Position numbers and translations under genes: made by a program. From assembly GCF_000242455.2 (NCBI RefSeq), contig NC_019892.1:2294001-2358000 (forward strand): a DNA stretch of 64,000 nucleotides. Reading direction: 5' to 3'. Source of the stretch: Singulisphaera acidiphila DSM 18658. Its GTDB lineage: Bacteria > Planctomycetota > Planctomycetia > Isosphaerales > Isosphaeraceae. This document shows positions 54,782 through 63,286 of the stretch, piece after piece (position 1 is the first letter of the stretch; each line of letters begins with the position of its first letter). The notes under the pieces are model-generated. The model was not told the origin of the DNA. It made no database searches and saw only the letters and a program-made list of their open reading frames with translations.

Positions 54782-55846
54782 TCAGTACGAGTCGGAGCTG
54801 ATCACTTCACCGCCATTCCGGCTGCCGAGGCCCATGTAGGTTTGCTGGGCGACGCTGTCCTTGATGAAGCGGACGCTGCCGTCAGCCATCAAGAAGCCGC
54901 TGCCACCGGGGTGTGGGCTGGTGGCCATTGCCAGGCCGTTCTGTTCAGGCCAACAATCGGGGCTGCAATCTGATCGGCAACCCATGACGTGCGGGCCGTT
55001 GGGGGGTTGGATCGTGTTGAAGAGTGAGAGTTCAAATCCGCCGACGGTCCACCACCTTCCCGCCCAATTCGCTTCGGTGACGCCAGCCTTACGGTAGCCA
55101 TTGGCGTCGCACTGAGTTTCCATTTGCTTGTAGAGGCTGAATTCGGTTTGGGCATTCCCCGTGACCGGGTCGCCATCCGCGGTCAGGGCCCAGACACCGA
55201 CGCCACCCCCCCAGCCGTCGGAACGGCTCCACTGGCCCCGTTGGCCGTCGCCGCCCATCTGCTCGCCGAATGCGATGGTGTTTGATGTCCCGTCAAGGCA
55301 GTCGCGAACACCGTAGCAAAGGTCGACGGTGAACAGGCCGTTCGTGGCGCGCCCTTGGCCCTGTCCATTACTGCCGCCCCCCCTCTGGACCTTGGCGAAC
55401 GTGCCGGTACTGGCTTTGTAGTTGTTCTGAATCAGGGGGTCGCGACCTCCGTCCGACGGGCAGAGGAACGAAGCCACGGTCATGTTCAGGGTCGTCGTGT
55501 TCTGAGGGTCCGAAGGCGCGGCGTACATGAAGTTCAGGGAGCTGAACGCGGCCCTCTGTTCCATGTACGGTGCCATCAGCGCAAGGCAGCTCCAGTACTG
55601 CCACGCCCCGTTTTGGCCATCGGGTCCGATGCCGGGGCGCATCTCACCGATGGGGAAGGTATCCAGGGTGCTGTGGTAGTTGTGCAGCGCCAGACCGAGC
55701 TGCTTCATATTGTTGATGCATTGGGCGCGGCGGGCGGCCTCGCGTGCCGCCTGCACGGCCGGCAAGAGCAGGGCGATCAGGACTGCGATGATGGCGATCA
55801 CCACCAATAACTCAATCAAAGTAAAGCCGCGTGAGCGTTTCATCAT
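54782..55846 (-). CDS. DUF1559 prepilin-like protein
   Basis: 354 aa. Leader [49 protein letters not shown] and the H-X9-DG end [19 protein letters not shown]. Several Cys residues in the C-terminal part ([10 protein letters not shown]) may bind metal or form disulfides. Start at either of two adjacent ATGs (55846, 55843) after a G-rich site. Paired with the small lipoprotein downstream as for the first DUF1559 gene. Confidence 0.93.
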   Translation of the reverse strand: MMKRSRGFTLIELLVVIAIIAVLIALLLPAVQAAREAARRAQCINNMKQLGLALHNYHSTLDTFPIGEMRPGIGPDGQNGAWQYWSCLALMAPYMEQRAAFSSLNFMYAAPSDPQNTTTLNMTVASFLCPSDGGRDPLIQNNYKASTGTFAKVQRGGGSNGQGQGRATNGLFTVDLCYGVRDCLDGTSNTIAFGEQMGGDGQRGQWSRSDGWGGGVGVWALTADGDPVTGNAQTEFSLYKQMETQCDANGYRKAGVTEANWAGRWWTVGGFELSLFNTIQPPNGPHVMGCRSDCSPDCWPEQNGLAMATSPHPGGSGFLMADGSVRFIKDSVAQQTYMGLGSRNGGEVISSDSY

Positions 55847-57044
55847 ACCCCCCCCTCACATCTCAGTGGCAAGGGTGTGGCCGCGCCAAACAAAGCGGGA
55901 CCGTTCCACCCGTGCCAGGCAGACGGCATCCCGTCGGAAGACACGAATGACAATTGTGGATTGAGAAAACGTGATTGAGTCTGATGACATCAGGGTGTCA
56001 GTGTAAACCGCCACCGAATGGAAGCATTCGAGAGCGAGTCTCTGCAGCATCATGTCACGACACGACCGTGTCAATGAAATTATCCTATTTCTGGAAATCT
56101 GGCCATTTACAGGAGGTTAGAAAAGGCATATCCGTATTTTGGAGATCTGAAGCAGGGCGGAGTGTTCACCCGGTATTGCAAGGATTTGCTTGTTGATAAA
56201 AGTCGGTCGGCGAATCAGTATTTGGAATCGCAAGTTGTTTTAAGGCATAGCGTTGCGATTTTTGCAATGTGTCTGTGCACAAGCCGCATGTCGTTATGGC
56301 CTGGAGATCGTGAGTCGTGTCGTGCAACGCAGGATCAAATCTCCTGGGAACGAGAAGTGCGCTGTTGAGGTTTCATCACAGCCTCAAGGGCGACCGCCAA
56401 TCGCCCGAGAGATGCTTCGTCGATCGCCCTGCCGATTCGGCAATGCGCAAGCATTCTCAAGACTCGTCATGGGATTTTGATCCTAAGCAATTGACGGTCA
56501 AACGACAGGGGCTAGGACGAGTCCGCTGCGTTGAGAATGTCTTGTCGAGTCGGATTGAACAGACTCTCTGTCACCGTGAATTCTCAGGTGAACCACGAAC
56601 AGAAGATGGTTGTAGGTTCAGTAAGATTGGCCTTTGAAAGCCGATTGTCTGTGCTCGTCGAATGAGCCGTTCCTGTGGAATTGGAATTGCTAGGTGTCGT
56701 TGCGATCAGTGGTCGGAGAATGGGGAGCAGGGGGGGCAATTCCTTCGTTCTCGATATCAAGCTCGCGGGTTTGGTTAGGTGGTCTTGCGGGCTTCCGTGA
56801 ACGGCGGGGGCGATGAGAGCCAAGGGTCTGCTTGTTCCTCGCTTGATCGCGTGCCATCCGGCTCAGAGTCTGTCCCAGAAGGCGAATCCCAGGAGTGTTT
56901 GCGGATCTTCCGGGTGCCATGCGGTTCCGTACGCGGACCCCATGCGGGAATGCCTTGGCCTGGGCGCACGGGGTTTGAGTACGGAACCCGTGGCACCCAA
57001 GGTCCGTCATTTTCCCGTGAAGCCTGACCTTTCGCGACAGACAC
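55847..57044. other. AT-richer gene-free region
   Basis: About 1.2 kb with no supported gene. Lines 56101-56280 have only about 42-48 percent G+C against well over 60 percent in flanking genes. Short open frames (such as 56162-56368 and 56317-56637) match nothing I know. The right part holds the long inverted repeat at 56912-56998. Could be decayed foreign DNA or a structured non-coding locus. Confidence 0.6.
56912..56998. repeat. Long imperfect inverted repeat (hairpin)
   Basis: Left arm 56912-56946 starts GGGTGCCATGCGGTTCCGTA; right arm 56965-56998 ends GTACGGAACCCGTGGCACCC. The arms match over ~28 of 35 positions with one bulge, and two of the remaining positions would be G-U pairs in RNA. 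Loop ~18 bases. It lies 46 bases past the minus-strand kinase stop. It may be a terminator, a REP/MITE-like unit or a small RNA. Confidence 0.65.
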
Positions 57045-58754
57045 TCAGAGCCGATTCTCTGCCAGTCGTCGGGTCCGTCGATAGCGGAGGTGGTATTTCA
57101 GGCCGGTGGTGAAGAAGCAGAGTCCCGCGACGACGCCGTAGATGATGGGAGCGAAGCGCGGGAATCGGGCCATGGGGACGATCGCGAGAAAGGTCAGCGC
57201 AGCCTGGACATAATAGCTTCCCGAGAGAATGCCCCCTTTGACCAAGAAGAGGGCTCCGTTCATGACCGCGATCATGGGCGCGAGGGTCAGGACGGGCAGG
57301 CCGAGGAGCCATTCGACGAGAAAGATCAGGTTGATCCCGATCACACCCGCGCCCCAGATGTGGGCCAGTTGTCGTTCGACGAAGGAGATCGGGCCACCGC
57401 GGCGCCTGAGGGTCCAGAACAAGGCTGCCCAGGCCCCGAGGCCGACGGTGAAGATGGTGACGTAGGGCCAGCGTGCGGAGACTCCCCGCCAGAGCAGTCC
57501 GTTGGTGAGTCCGAAGAAGAGGACCAGGGCCACGCTGTGGCAGATCCAGAGCATTCCCCAGTTCTCGAGGACGGCCGCGTGATGCGTTTCGCCCAGGAGC
57601 CGCGCCGCCAGAGCGCGGAGGGTCGTGGAGCGTGCCGAGATCGGCTCACCAGCCAGGTAGGCGTCGAGGTCGTCTCCCAGCGCGGCCGCACTTGGATAAC
57701 GGAGGTTGGGTGCCTTTTGAAGACACTTCAGGGCGATCATCTCGAGGTCGGCGTTGACTTTGGGGTTGAGGAGGCGGGGCGGGACCGGATCTTGCTCCAG
57801 CAGCAAAAGAACGGTATCGAGCGGGGAGGGGGCCTGGAAGGGGGGGCGGCCGGTGAGCATCTGGTAGAGGATCGCCCCCAGGCTGTAAACGTCGCTGGCG
57901 GGGCCGATCGGGCCCCAACTGCGAGAGGCCTGCTCGGGCGACATATAACTCGGCGTTCCCAGGATCGCGCCGCTCTGGGTCAGGCTGCCATCGACGTCGA
58001 TCAACTTCGCAAGGCCGAAGTCACCAATATACGCTTCCCCATCCCGGTCGAGCAGGATATTCGACGGTTTCAGGTCGCGGTGAAGCACCCCTTGGCCATG
58101 GGCGTGCTGCACGGCACGGCTGACCTGGACCAAGAGCTTCGCCGCCTCGGTGGCGGTCATCGGTCCATCGGCCAGACGTTTCGCCAGTGTTGTGCCGTCG
58201 ATGTAGGTCATCACGAAGTAGGGCTGCCCTTCGTGCTCATCGACATAATGTAAGGGAACGATGTGAGGGTGAGCGAGTTTGGCGGCCGCCGCAGTCTCCG
58301 CGCGGAATCGGGCCAGGTCGTTCGCGCCGGCCGACTCGCCGCGCAACAGGCATTTCAACGCCACGATCCGGCCGTGCTCGAGCTCCAAGGCGCGATAGAC
58401 GACTCCCATGCCTCCCCGGCCTAACTCTTCGAGGAGTTGGTGGTTGCCGAGTCGCTGAGTCCCCGGCTCCAGTAACGTCGGCTTCTGTGAGAGGCCGTGA
58501 CGGGAACTGGAGGACCAGGCGGCGGTTTCTTTCAAGGGCGCGGCCAACTCTTCGGCAATCCGCGCCGTGGCCCAGAGGTCACGAAGCTCGTCCGCAAGTT
58601 CGGGGTGACGTCTCGCAACCTTCTCGACGTCCGGTACGAGCCCTTGCCGAAGCTCGTCCGTCAGCTCTTGGAGCAGCGCGATGAGCTGCGTTTCGTGCTC
58701 GGTCGACTCGAGGACGTCCTGATCACGGTCATGGGGCGAACGCGGCTCGCTCAT
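57045..58754 (-). CDS. Ser/Thr protein kinase with C-terminal membrane domain
   Basis: 569 aa. An N-terminal helical part (residues 15-75) is followed by a Hanks-type kinase domain about 105-370: Gly loop LGRGGMGVVYRA, Lys134 (VALKCLL), HRDLKPSN at 225-232, DFGLAK at 245-250. From ~residue 400 six or so membrane helices fill the C-terminus, unlike kinases with an external sensor. Stop of the sigma factor gene overlaps its start (ATGA); they are co-translated. Possibly phosphorylates or is regulated through the sigma factor. Confidence 0.93.
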   Translation of the reverse strand: MSEPRSPHDRDQDVLESTEHETQLIALLQELTDELRQGLVPDVEKVARRHPELADELRDLWATARIAEELAAPLKETAAWSSSSRHGLSQKPTLLEPGTQRLGNHQLLEELGRGGMGVVYRALELEHGRIVALKCLLRGESAGANDLARFRAETAAAAKLAHPHIVPLHYVDEHEGQPYFVMTYIDGTTLAKRLADGPMTATEAAKLLVQVSRAVQHAHGQGVLHRDLKPSNILLDRDGEAYIGDFGLAKLIDVDGSLTQSGAILGTPSYMSPEQASRSWGPIGPASDVYSLGAILYQMLTGRPPFQAPSPLDTVLLLLEQDPVPPRLLNPKVNADLEMIALKCLQKAPNLRYPSAAALGDDLDAYLAGEPISARSTTLRALAARLLGETHHAAVLENWGMLWICHSVALVLFFGLTNGLLWRGVSARWPYVTIFTVGLGAWAALFWTLRRRGGPISFVERQLAHIWGAGVIGINLIFLVEWLLGLPVLTLAPMIAVMNGALFLVKGGILSGSYYVQAALTFLAIVPMARFPRFAPIIYGVVAGLCFFTTGLKYHLRYRRTRRLAENRL

Positions 58755-59389
58755 GCCTCTCCCTTCAGCGACGGAGTTTCCCCGAGGATTGTTCGCAGTC
58801 GGCGGAGGGCGCGGAGGTGTCTCATCCCGGCTGCGGCTTCGCTCACGCCGAGGTGCCGGGCGGCGTCGCCGTTGGAGAGTTGCTCGAAGTGGCGCATCAG
58901 CACGATCTCACGATCGTTGTCGTCGAGTTGGGTGAGCGCGTCGCGAAAGCGTCGTTCCAACTCGTGCCGCAAGACGGCGGCCGCCGGGGTCAGGTTCGGG
59001 TCGCGGAGCTGCGCTGCCAGATCCATTGATGAGCGATCGACGAAAGCGGGGGCGGCCAGCGACTGCTCGCGATCGAGACTGCGACGGGCGGCAACGCGAT
59101 GTCGCCGGTGCTCGTCGATCATGTGGTCCCGGGCAATGTGGCGCAGCCAAAGGTGGAACGGCATCGCGGGATTGCGCAGGTAATCCGCCAGCCGCTGATT
59201 GGCTTTGAGAAGCACCTCTTGAACAACGTCGCTCGCGTCGACTCGTCGTTCGATTGTACGGTCGAGGCGGTGAAGGATCATCCTCCGGAGCGGCTCGCGG
59301 TGTCGCTCCCAGAGTCGCTCCGTCGCCGAGGCTCCCTCTTGCTCGACGCGTTTCAGCAGGACCTGGGTCTCGTTTGCATCAGGCCACAT
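58751..59389 (-). CDS. ECF-type RNA polymerase sigma factor
   Basis: 212 aa. Region 2 LWERHREPLRRMILHRLD and SDVVQEVLLKANQRL, region 4 LTQLDDNDREIVLMRHFEQL and HTH SNGDAARHLGVSEAAAGMRH. ATG 59389 gives the usual start; the frame extends to 59464. Overlaps the kinase start by 4 bases; several ECF groups in planctomycetes are encoded with Ser/Thr kinases that control them by phosphorylation instead of an anti-sigma factor. Confidence 0.93.
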   Translation of the reverse strand: MWPDANETQVLLKRVEQEGASATERLWERHREPLRRMILHRLDRTIERRVDASDVVQEVLLKANQRLADYLRNPAMPFHLWLRHIARDHMIDEHRRHRVAARRSLDREQSLAAPAFVDRSSMDLAAQLRDPNLTPAAAVLRHELERRFRDALTQLDDNDREIVLMRHFEQLSNGDAARHLGVSEAAAGMRHLRALRRLRTILGETPSLKGEA

Positions 59390-59618
59390 GGTGCTGCTCA
59401 GGCTGAGATTCGGATGCCACTCCCCAAGTATACCGCCCCGTTTGGGCCGGGAACCATCGGGCATCGGGTCGCCCGGGTTTGCTTCTTTTTTTTGCAGTTG
59501 AGTTAAGAACCGGTTGGTGTCTCGGTTGGGGAGGAGTGGCCGGATCCCAACGAATGCCCGTGAGTTTCAGACGGTTCGCGTCGTGTTAATCGCCGCAACC
59601 GAAAGGGAGGTCTGCAAT

Positions 59619-60029
59619 ATGTACGTCGTCTACTCCTACCTCGCGTATCTGACGATCAGTATCGGTCTCACGATCTGGGTGGCCCGCACGCTCATGAAGA
59701 ACGGCCGTGTTTTCCTGATCGACGCCTTCCTCGAGAACGAAAGACTCGCCGATTCCGTCAACCACTTACTTGTCGTCGGTTTCTACCTGGTCAATTTCGG
59801 CTATGTGAGCCTCGCGCTCAAATACGGCGATCGTCCGGTGGATTTGCCTGGGGCGATTGAGACGCTGAGCACGAAGGTCGGTGTGGTGTTGCTGGTTCTG
59901 GGAGGAATGCATTTCTTCAACCTCTACTTGTTCTCCAAGCTTCGTCGGCGTTCGATGCTTCGTAGCCAAAAACCACCGATTCTGCCCGAACGTTTCATTG
60001 AGCCGGCTCGAGAATTCAGCCATTCCTGA
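59619..60029 (+). CDS. Small membrane protein, unknown
   Basis: 136 aa with three membrane helices (YLAYLTISIGLTIWVA, LLVVGFYLVNFGYVSLAL, VGVVLLVLGGMHFFNLYLF). ATG 59619 directly after GGGAGG; a longer frame to 59514 is open but unlikely. No family recognised. Followed by the DCC gene after 85 bases; a G-rich/C-rich pair between them may act as a weak terminator. Confidence 0.65.
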   Translation: MYVVYSYLAYLTISIGLTIWVARTLMKNGRVFLIDAFLENERLADSVNHLLVVGFYLVNFGYVSLALKYGDRPVDLPGAIETLSTKVGVVLLVLGGMHFFNLYLFSKLRRRSMLRSQKPPILPERFIEPAREFSHS

Positions 60030-60114
60030 GGGTGGGCCATCGAGTGAAGTCGGGTCGGTGGAGCGGGGGAGAGCGCGTTCTCTCCCGCCTTTTGGCTTAT
60101 GGGAGGGCTTCCGC

Positions 60115-60579
60115 ATGCGACGTCTCTTCGTGCTCTATGACGACCGGTGCGGACTCTGCACCTGGGCTCGGCGCTGGCTCATGCGACAGCCGGCATTCTT
60201 GGAGTTCGTCTTCATTCCCAAAGGTTCAGACTGGGCTTTGCGGATCTTTCCCGACCTCGCGTCACCCGAAGCGGTCGACGACCTCGTCGTCGTCTCGGAC
60301 GTTGGCGGCGTCTACCGCGAGGCGCAGGCCTGGATCATGTGCCTCTACGCCCTGGAAGAATACCGCGAGTGGTCGCTCCGCCTGGCGCAGCCGCTCTTCT
60401 TACCGCTCGCTCGTCAGACGTTTGCTTTGATCTCGACGGGCCGCCAGCGCCTCTCCGCCTGGCTCGAGTTGGCGAGCGATGCCGAGATCGCGAACACGCT
60501 TCGCCCGTTTCAAGGGGCCGCTTGCGAGATCCAGGTTCCCGAAGCTGTCCTCGCGTCGAGTGAGCATTCAAGCGGATGA
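60115..60579 (+). CDS. DCC-family thiol-disulfide oxidoreductase-like protein
   Basis: 154 aa. The DCC/DUF393 start LFVLYDDRCGLCTWARRWL has the CxxC at Cys12 and Cys15 and a long following helix; FPDLASPEAVDDLVVV and the downstream helix agree with the family. GGGAGG 8 bases before ATG 60115. Predicted thioredoxin-like; role unknown. Confidence 0.87.
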   Translation: MRRLFVLYDDRCGLCTWARRWLMRQPAFLEFVFIPKGSDWALRIFPDLASPEAVDDLVVVSDVGGVYREAQAWIMCLYALEEYREWSLRLAQPLFLPLARQTFALISTGRQRLSAWLELASDAEIANTLRPFQGAACEIQVPEAVLASSEHSSG

Positions 60580-60659
60580 TGACTGCCAAAGCGGCCTATC
60601 CTGCGAGTTCGTTGTGGCCAAGGATTGAGCCGACCATCCCGATATTCAGGGAATCGGCT

Positions 60660-60692
60660 GTGAGCGGGGGAGCGAGCCGCTCCCCCGCTCAC
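60660..60692. terminator. Perfect stem-loop between DCC and hemE
   Basis: GTGAGCGGGGGAGCG (60660-60674) is exactly complementary to 60678-60692, loop AGC. 15 bp with no mismatch, in the gap of convergent genes ending at 60579 and 60737. No T run on either side, so strength is inferred from stem stability. Confidence 0.7.
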
Positions 60693-60736
60693 CTGGAAGA
60701 ACACAGGAGAACCGACCCCTGGGACCGTCCGTGGCC

Positions 60737-61786
60737 TTAGTTCGTCGGGGTGGGTTGGTACGAATGGACCTCTTCGACGAGTGCGATCACGTGGTCCACG
60801 GGGGTGGTGGGCAAGATGCCGTGTCCGAGGTTGAAGATGTGACCGGGCCGGCCCGCCGCCTGGTCGAGGATTCGTCTTGTCTGGCGCTGGATCTCGGGGA
60901 TCGGTGCGAAGAGCAAGGTGGGATCGAGATTCCCTTGAACGCCGACTTTGGGGCCCAGCCGATTCCAGGACTGATCCAATTCGACCCGCCAATCGAGCCC
61001 GATGATATCGCCGCCGGCGTCGCGCTGAAGTTCTAGGAGCGAGCCGGTGTCGGTCCCGAAGTGGATCACGGGGGTCGCGGGATCAAGACCCTCGAAGAGC
61101 CGGCGCATGTGAGGGAGAACGAACCGGCGGTAATCAAAGGGGCTGAGGTTACCGACCCAGCTATCGAAGATCTGGAGCACCTGCGCTCCCGCAGCGACCT
61201 GAGCGTTGAGATAAAGGGTGGTCGCGGCGACGAGCCGTTCCATCAGCGCATCCCAGGCGCCCGGATCGCGATACATGAACGTCTTTGCTTTTTCATAATG
61301 ACGCGACCCCCCTCCTTCGATCGCGTAGCAAGCCAGGGTGAAGGGAGCCCCCGCGAACCCGATCAGGGGGATTCCCGAAGGAAGTGCCGACCGGATCGAG
61401 GTCACTGCGCGGTAGACGTAATCGAGCGGGGAGGGATCCTCCATCCAGCGGATCCGATCGACGTCCGCCGCGGTCCGGACCGGGTTGTGGATGACTGGTC
61501 CTTCGCCCTTGGCGAATTCGAGGTCGAGCCCCATCGGCTCGAGGATCAGCAGGATGTCCGCGAACAGGATCGCGGCGTCGACGCCCAACCGCTCGGCGGC
61601 GGTCACCGTCACCTCGGTCGCAAGCTCGGGGTTCTTGCACAGTTCCAGGAAGGAAACCTTGGCGCGGAGCTCGCGATACTCAGACATGTAGCGCCCGGCT
61701 TGGCGCATGAGCCAGACCGGGGTGACGTCGGTCGGCTCGAGGCGGCAGGCCTTGAGGAATCGACTCTGCCTGAGCGTCTCATTCAT
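60737..61786 (-). CDS. hemE: Uroporphyrinogen decarboxylase (HemE)
   Basis: 349 aa. Family motifs: PVWLMRQAGRYMSEYR with the active-site Arg, FADILLILEPMGLDLEF, FAGAPFTLACYAIEGGGS, QIFDSWVGNLSP, and the C-terminal NLGHGILPTTPVDHV. Converts uroporphyrinogen III to coproporphyrinogen III in haem synthesis. ATG 61786 (MNETLRQSRFLKACRLEP) is the usual start; an ATG 9 codons earlier at 61813 is possible. No ribosome site is strong. Confidence 0.96.
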   Translation of the reverse strand: MNETLRQSRFLKACRLEPTDVTPVWLMRQAGRYMSEYRELRAKVSFLELCKNPELATEVTVTAAERLGVDAAILFADILLILEPMGLDLEFAKGEGPVIHNPVRTAADVDRIRWMEDPSPLDYVYRAVTSIRSALPSGIPLIGFAGAPFTLACYAIEGGGSRHYEKAKTFMYRDPGAWDALMERLVAATTLYLNAQVAAGAQVLQIFDSWVGNLSPFDYRRFVLPHMRRLFEGLDPATPVIHFGTDTGSLLELQRDAGGDIIGLDWRVELDQSWNRLGPKVGVQGNLDPTLLFAPIPEIQRQTRRILDQAAGRPGHIFNLGHGILPTTPVDHVIALVEEVHSYQPTPTN

Positions 61787-62272
61787 GGTGGATGGTGAGG
61801 CGGAGGTTGGCATGGGGGATGTCGTCTTAGGACTCGTTCGGTAGGCAATAGCAAACCATTTTACGCCAGGGGCCGTAGAAGAGGGAATGGTGGCCTGACC
61901 TGTCTGATTGCCGAGGCCCGACCTCTGACCCGCTTGCTGCGGAATTTCACCGTTGCGCGAGGAATCGCGATCGGGCAAAAGGGGGGTAGGCTCATGCGGT
62001 GACGGGGCGTACAATTTCAGTCGGATGCGAAGGAGCCTGCCCGAGTATTCAGGGCGAAAAACCCACAAGTCTTTATTGATTGAGGAGTTTTGGGTTTAGC
62101 GGTTCACTTAATCAGAGTAATTGTTTGCTTGGCAATGACTTACGTCGAGTAACGCCGAATGCCCGGAAAGGCTCGCAGGAAGCCAGGTTCTCGCTCTCTT
62201 TGGCCGCGATTCGAAAGCGAGGACTTTTGAAGATGAATTCGATCTGCGGCGTTTCTCGATGAGTTTTTAAAG
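61787..62272. other. Divergent intergenic region hemE / LOG
   Basis: Nearly 490 bases without a gene; a weak frame continuing hemE to 62068 has no family resemblance. The part 62080-62260 is AT-richer and probably holds the plus promoter. No riboswitch or operator recognised. Confidence 0.5.
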
Positions 62273-63202
62273 ATGGACCGTGTCGATTCGAATGCAGGAC
62301 GGAATCAAGATTCCCCTTCCTACACCAACGGTGAGAGCGCTGAGGCTGCTTGCCGGAAAATCCTTCAGCCCCCTCCTCCTCGGTTTCACCCGGGGAGTCG
62401 TCCGACGGAGGACGAGGAGCTGCTCAATCGCCCAGTGCCTCCGTCGCCGCAGGCACAGGCTCCGGAACTGGCCGCGTTCACGCACACCGACCCCTGGCGC
62501 GTGTTGCGGATCCAGGGTGAGTTTGTCAACGGGATCGATGCGCTGGCCGAGGTCGGCGCGGGGGTGGCGGTCTTCGGCTCGGCCCGGTTCGGCGAGAACA
62601 ACCCGTTTTACGCCGAAGCAAGAGGGCTCGGGGCCAAGTTGGTCGAGGCCGGTTTCGCCGTGATTACGGGCGGTGGGCCGGGGCTGATGGAAGCGGCCAA
62701 TCGGGGCGCCTTCGAGGCGGGCGGAATCTCCGTCGGCTGCAATATCGAACTCCCGTTCGAGCAGTCGGAAAACCGATATACAACGCTCTCGATCGACTTC
62801 CGCTACTTTTTCGTGCGGAAGACGATGTTTGTGAAATACGCCAATGGGTTCGTGATCTTTCCGGGCGGCTTCGGTACCCTGGATGAGCTGTTCGAGGCTT
62901 TGACCTTGGTCCAGACTCGGAAGATCAGTCGGTTCCCCATTGTGCTCTTCGGTTCAGCCTACTGGAACGGCCTGCTCGACTGGATCAAGGGAACGCAACT
63001 GGCCCACGGCGCGATCTCGCCCGAGGACATGAATCTGCTGATCGTGACCGACTCGATCGACGAAGCACGCGACGTGATTGTCGACTGTTATAATACACGA
63101 TGCTGGACGACCTGGAAGAAGTCGGAAGGGGCCAAGCTCGACGCCGACCCGCCGGGTGCTCCAGCCACCGCCATCGACCCTGCCAAGTCCGACGCTCAAT
63201 AG
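62273..63202 (+). CDS. LOG-family nucleotide phosphoribohydrolase-like protein (TIGR00730)
   Basis: 309 aa. The first ~75 residues are Pro-rich and poorly conserved. The core begins VAVFGSARFGENNPFY; the LOG motifs are VITGGGPGLMEAANRG and the substrate motif FPGGFGTLDELFEALTL. Members remove ribose from adenosine or cytokinin monophosphates. No good ribosome site precedes ATG 62273, so the start is uncertain. Confidence 0.88.
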   Translation: MDRVDSNAGRNQDSPSYTNGESAEAACRKILQPPPPRFHPGSRPTEDEELLNRPVPPSPQAQAPELAAFTHTDPWRVLRIQGEFVNGIDALAEVGAGVAVFGSARFGENNPFYAEARGLGAKLVEAGFAVITGGGPGLMEAANRGAFEAGGISVGCNIELPFEQSENRYTTLSIDFRYFFVRKTMFVKYANGFVIFPGGFGTLDELFEALTLVQTRKISRFPIVLFGSAYWNGLLDWIKGTQLAHGAISPEDMNLLIVTDSIDEARDVIVDCYNTRCWTTWKKSEGAKLDADPPGAPATAIDPAKSDAQ

Positions 63203-63286
63203 GTTACGAACGAACCCGTTGAGCTGAGACCGTCCCACCGGCCCCGCCCTTGACTCGCCTCCGCACTCCGCAGGAGCCCTTGAGAC

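Noticed and set aside
56317..56637. Plus frame in the AT-rich gap
   Set aside because: No motif, no ribosome site, Ser/Arg-rich; not supported as a gene.
57090..58253. Plus-strand frame opposite the kinase gene
   Set aside because: The minus strand encodes an intact kinase; the other frame is a GC-bias shadow.
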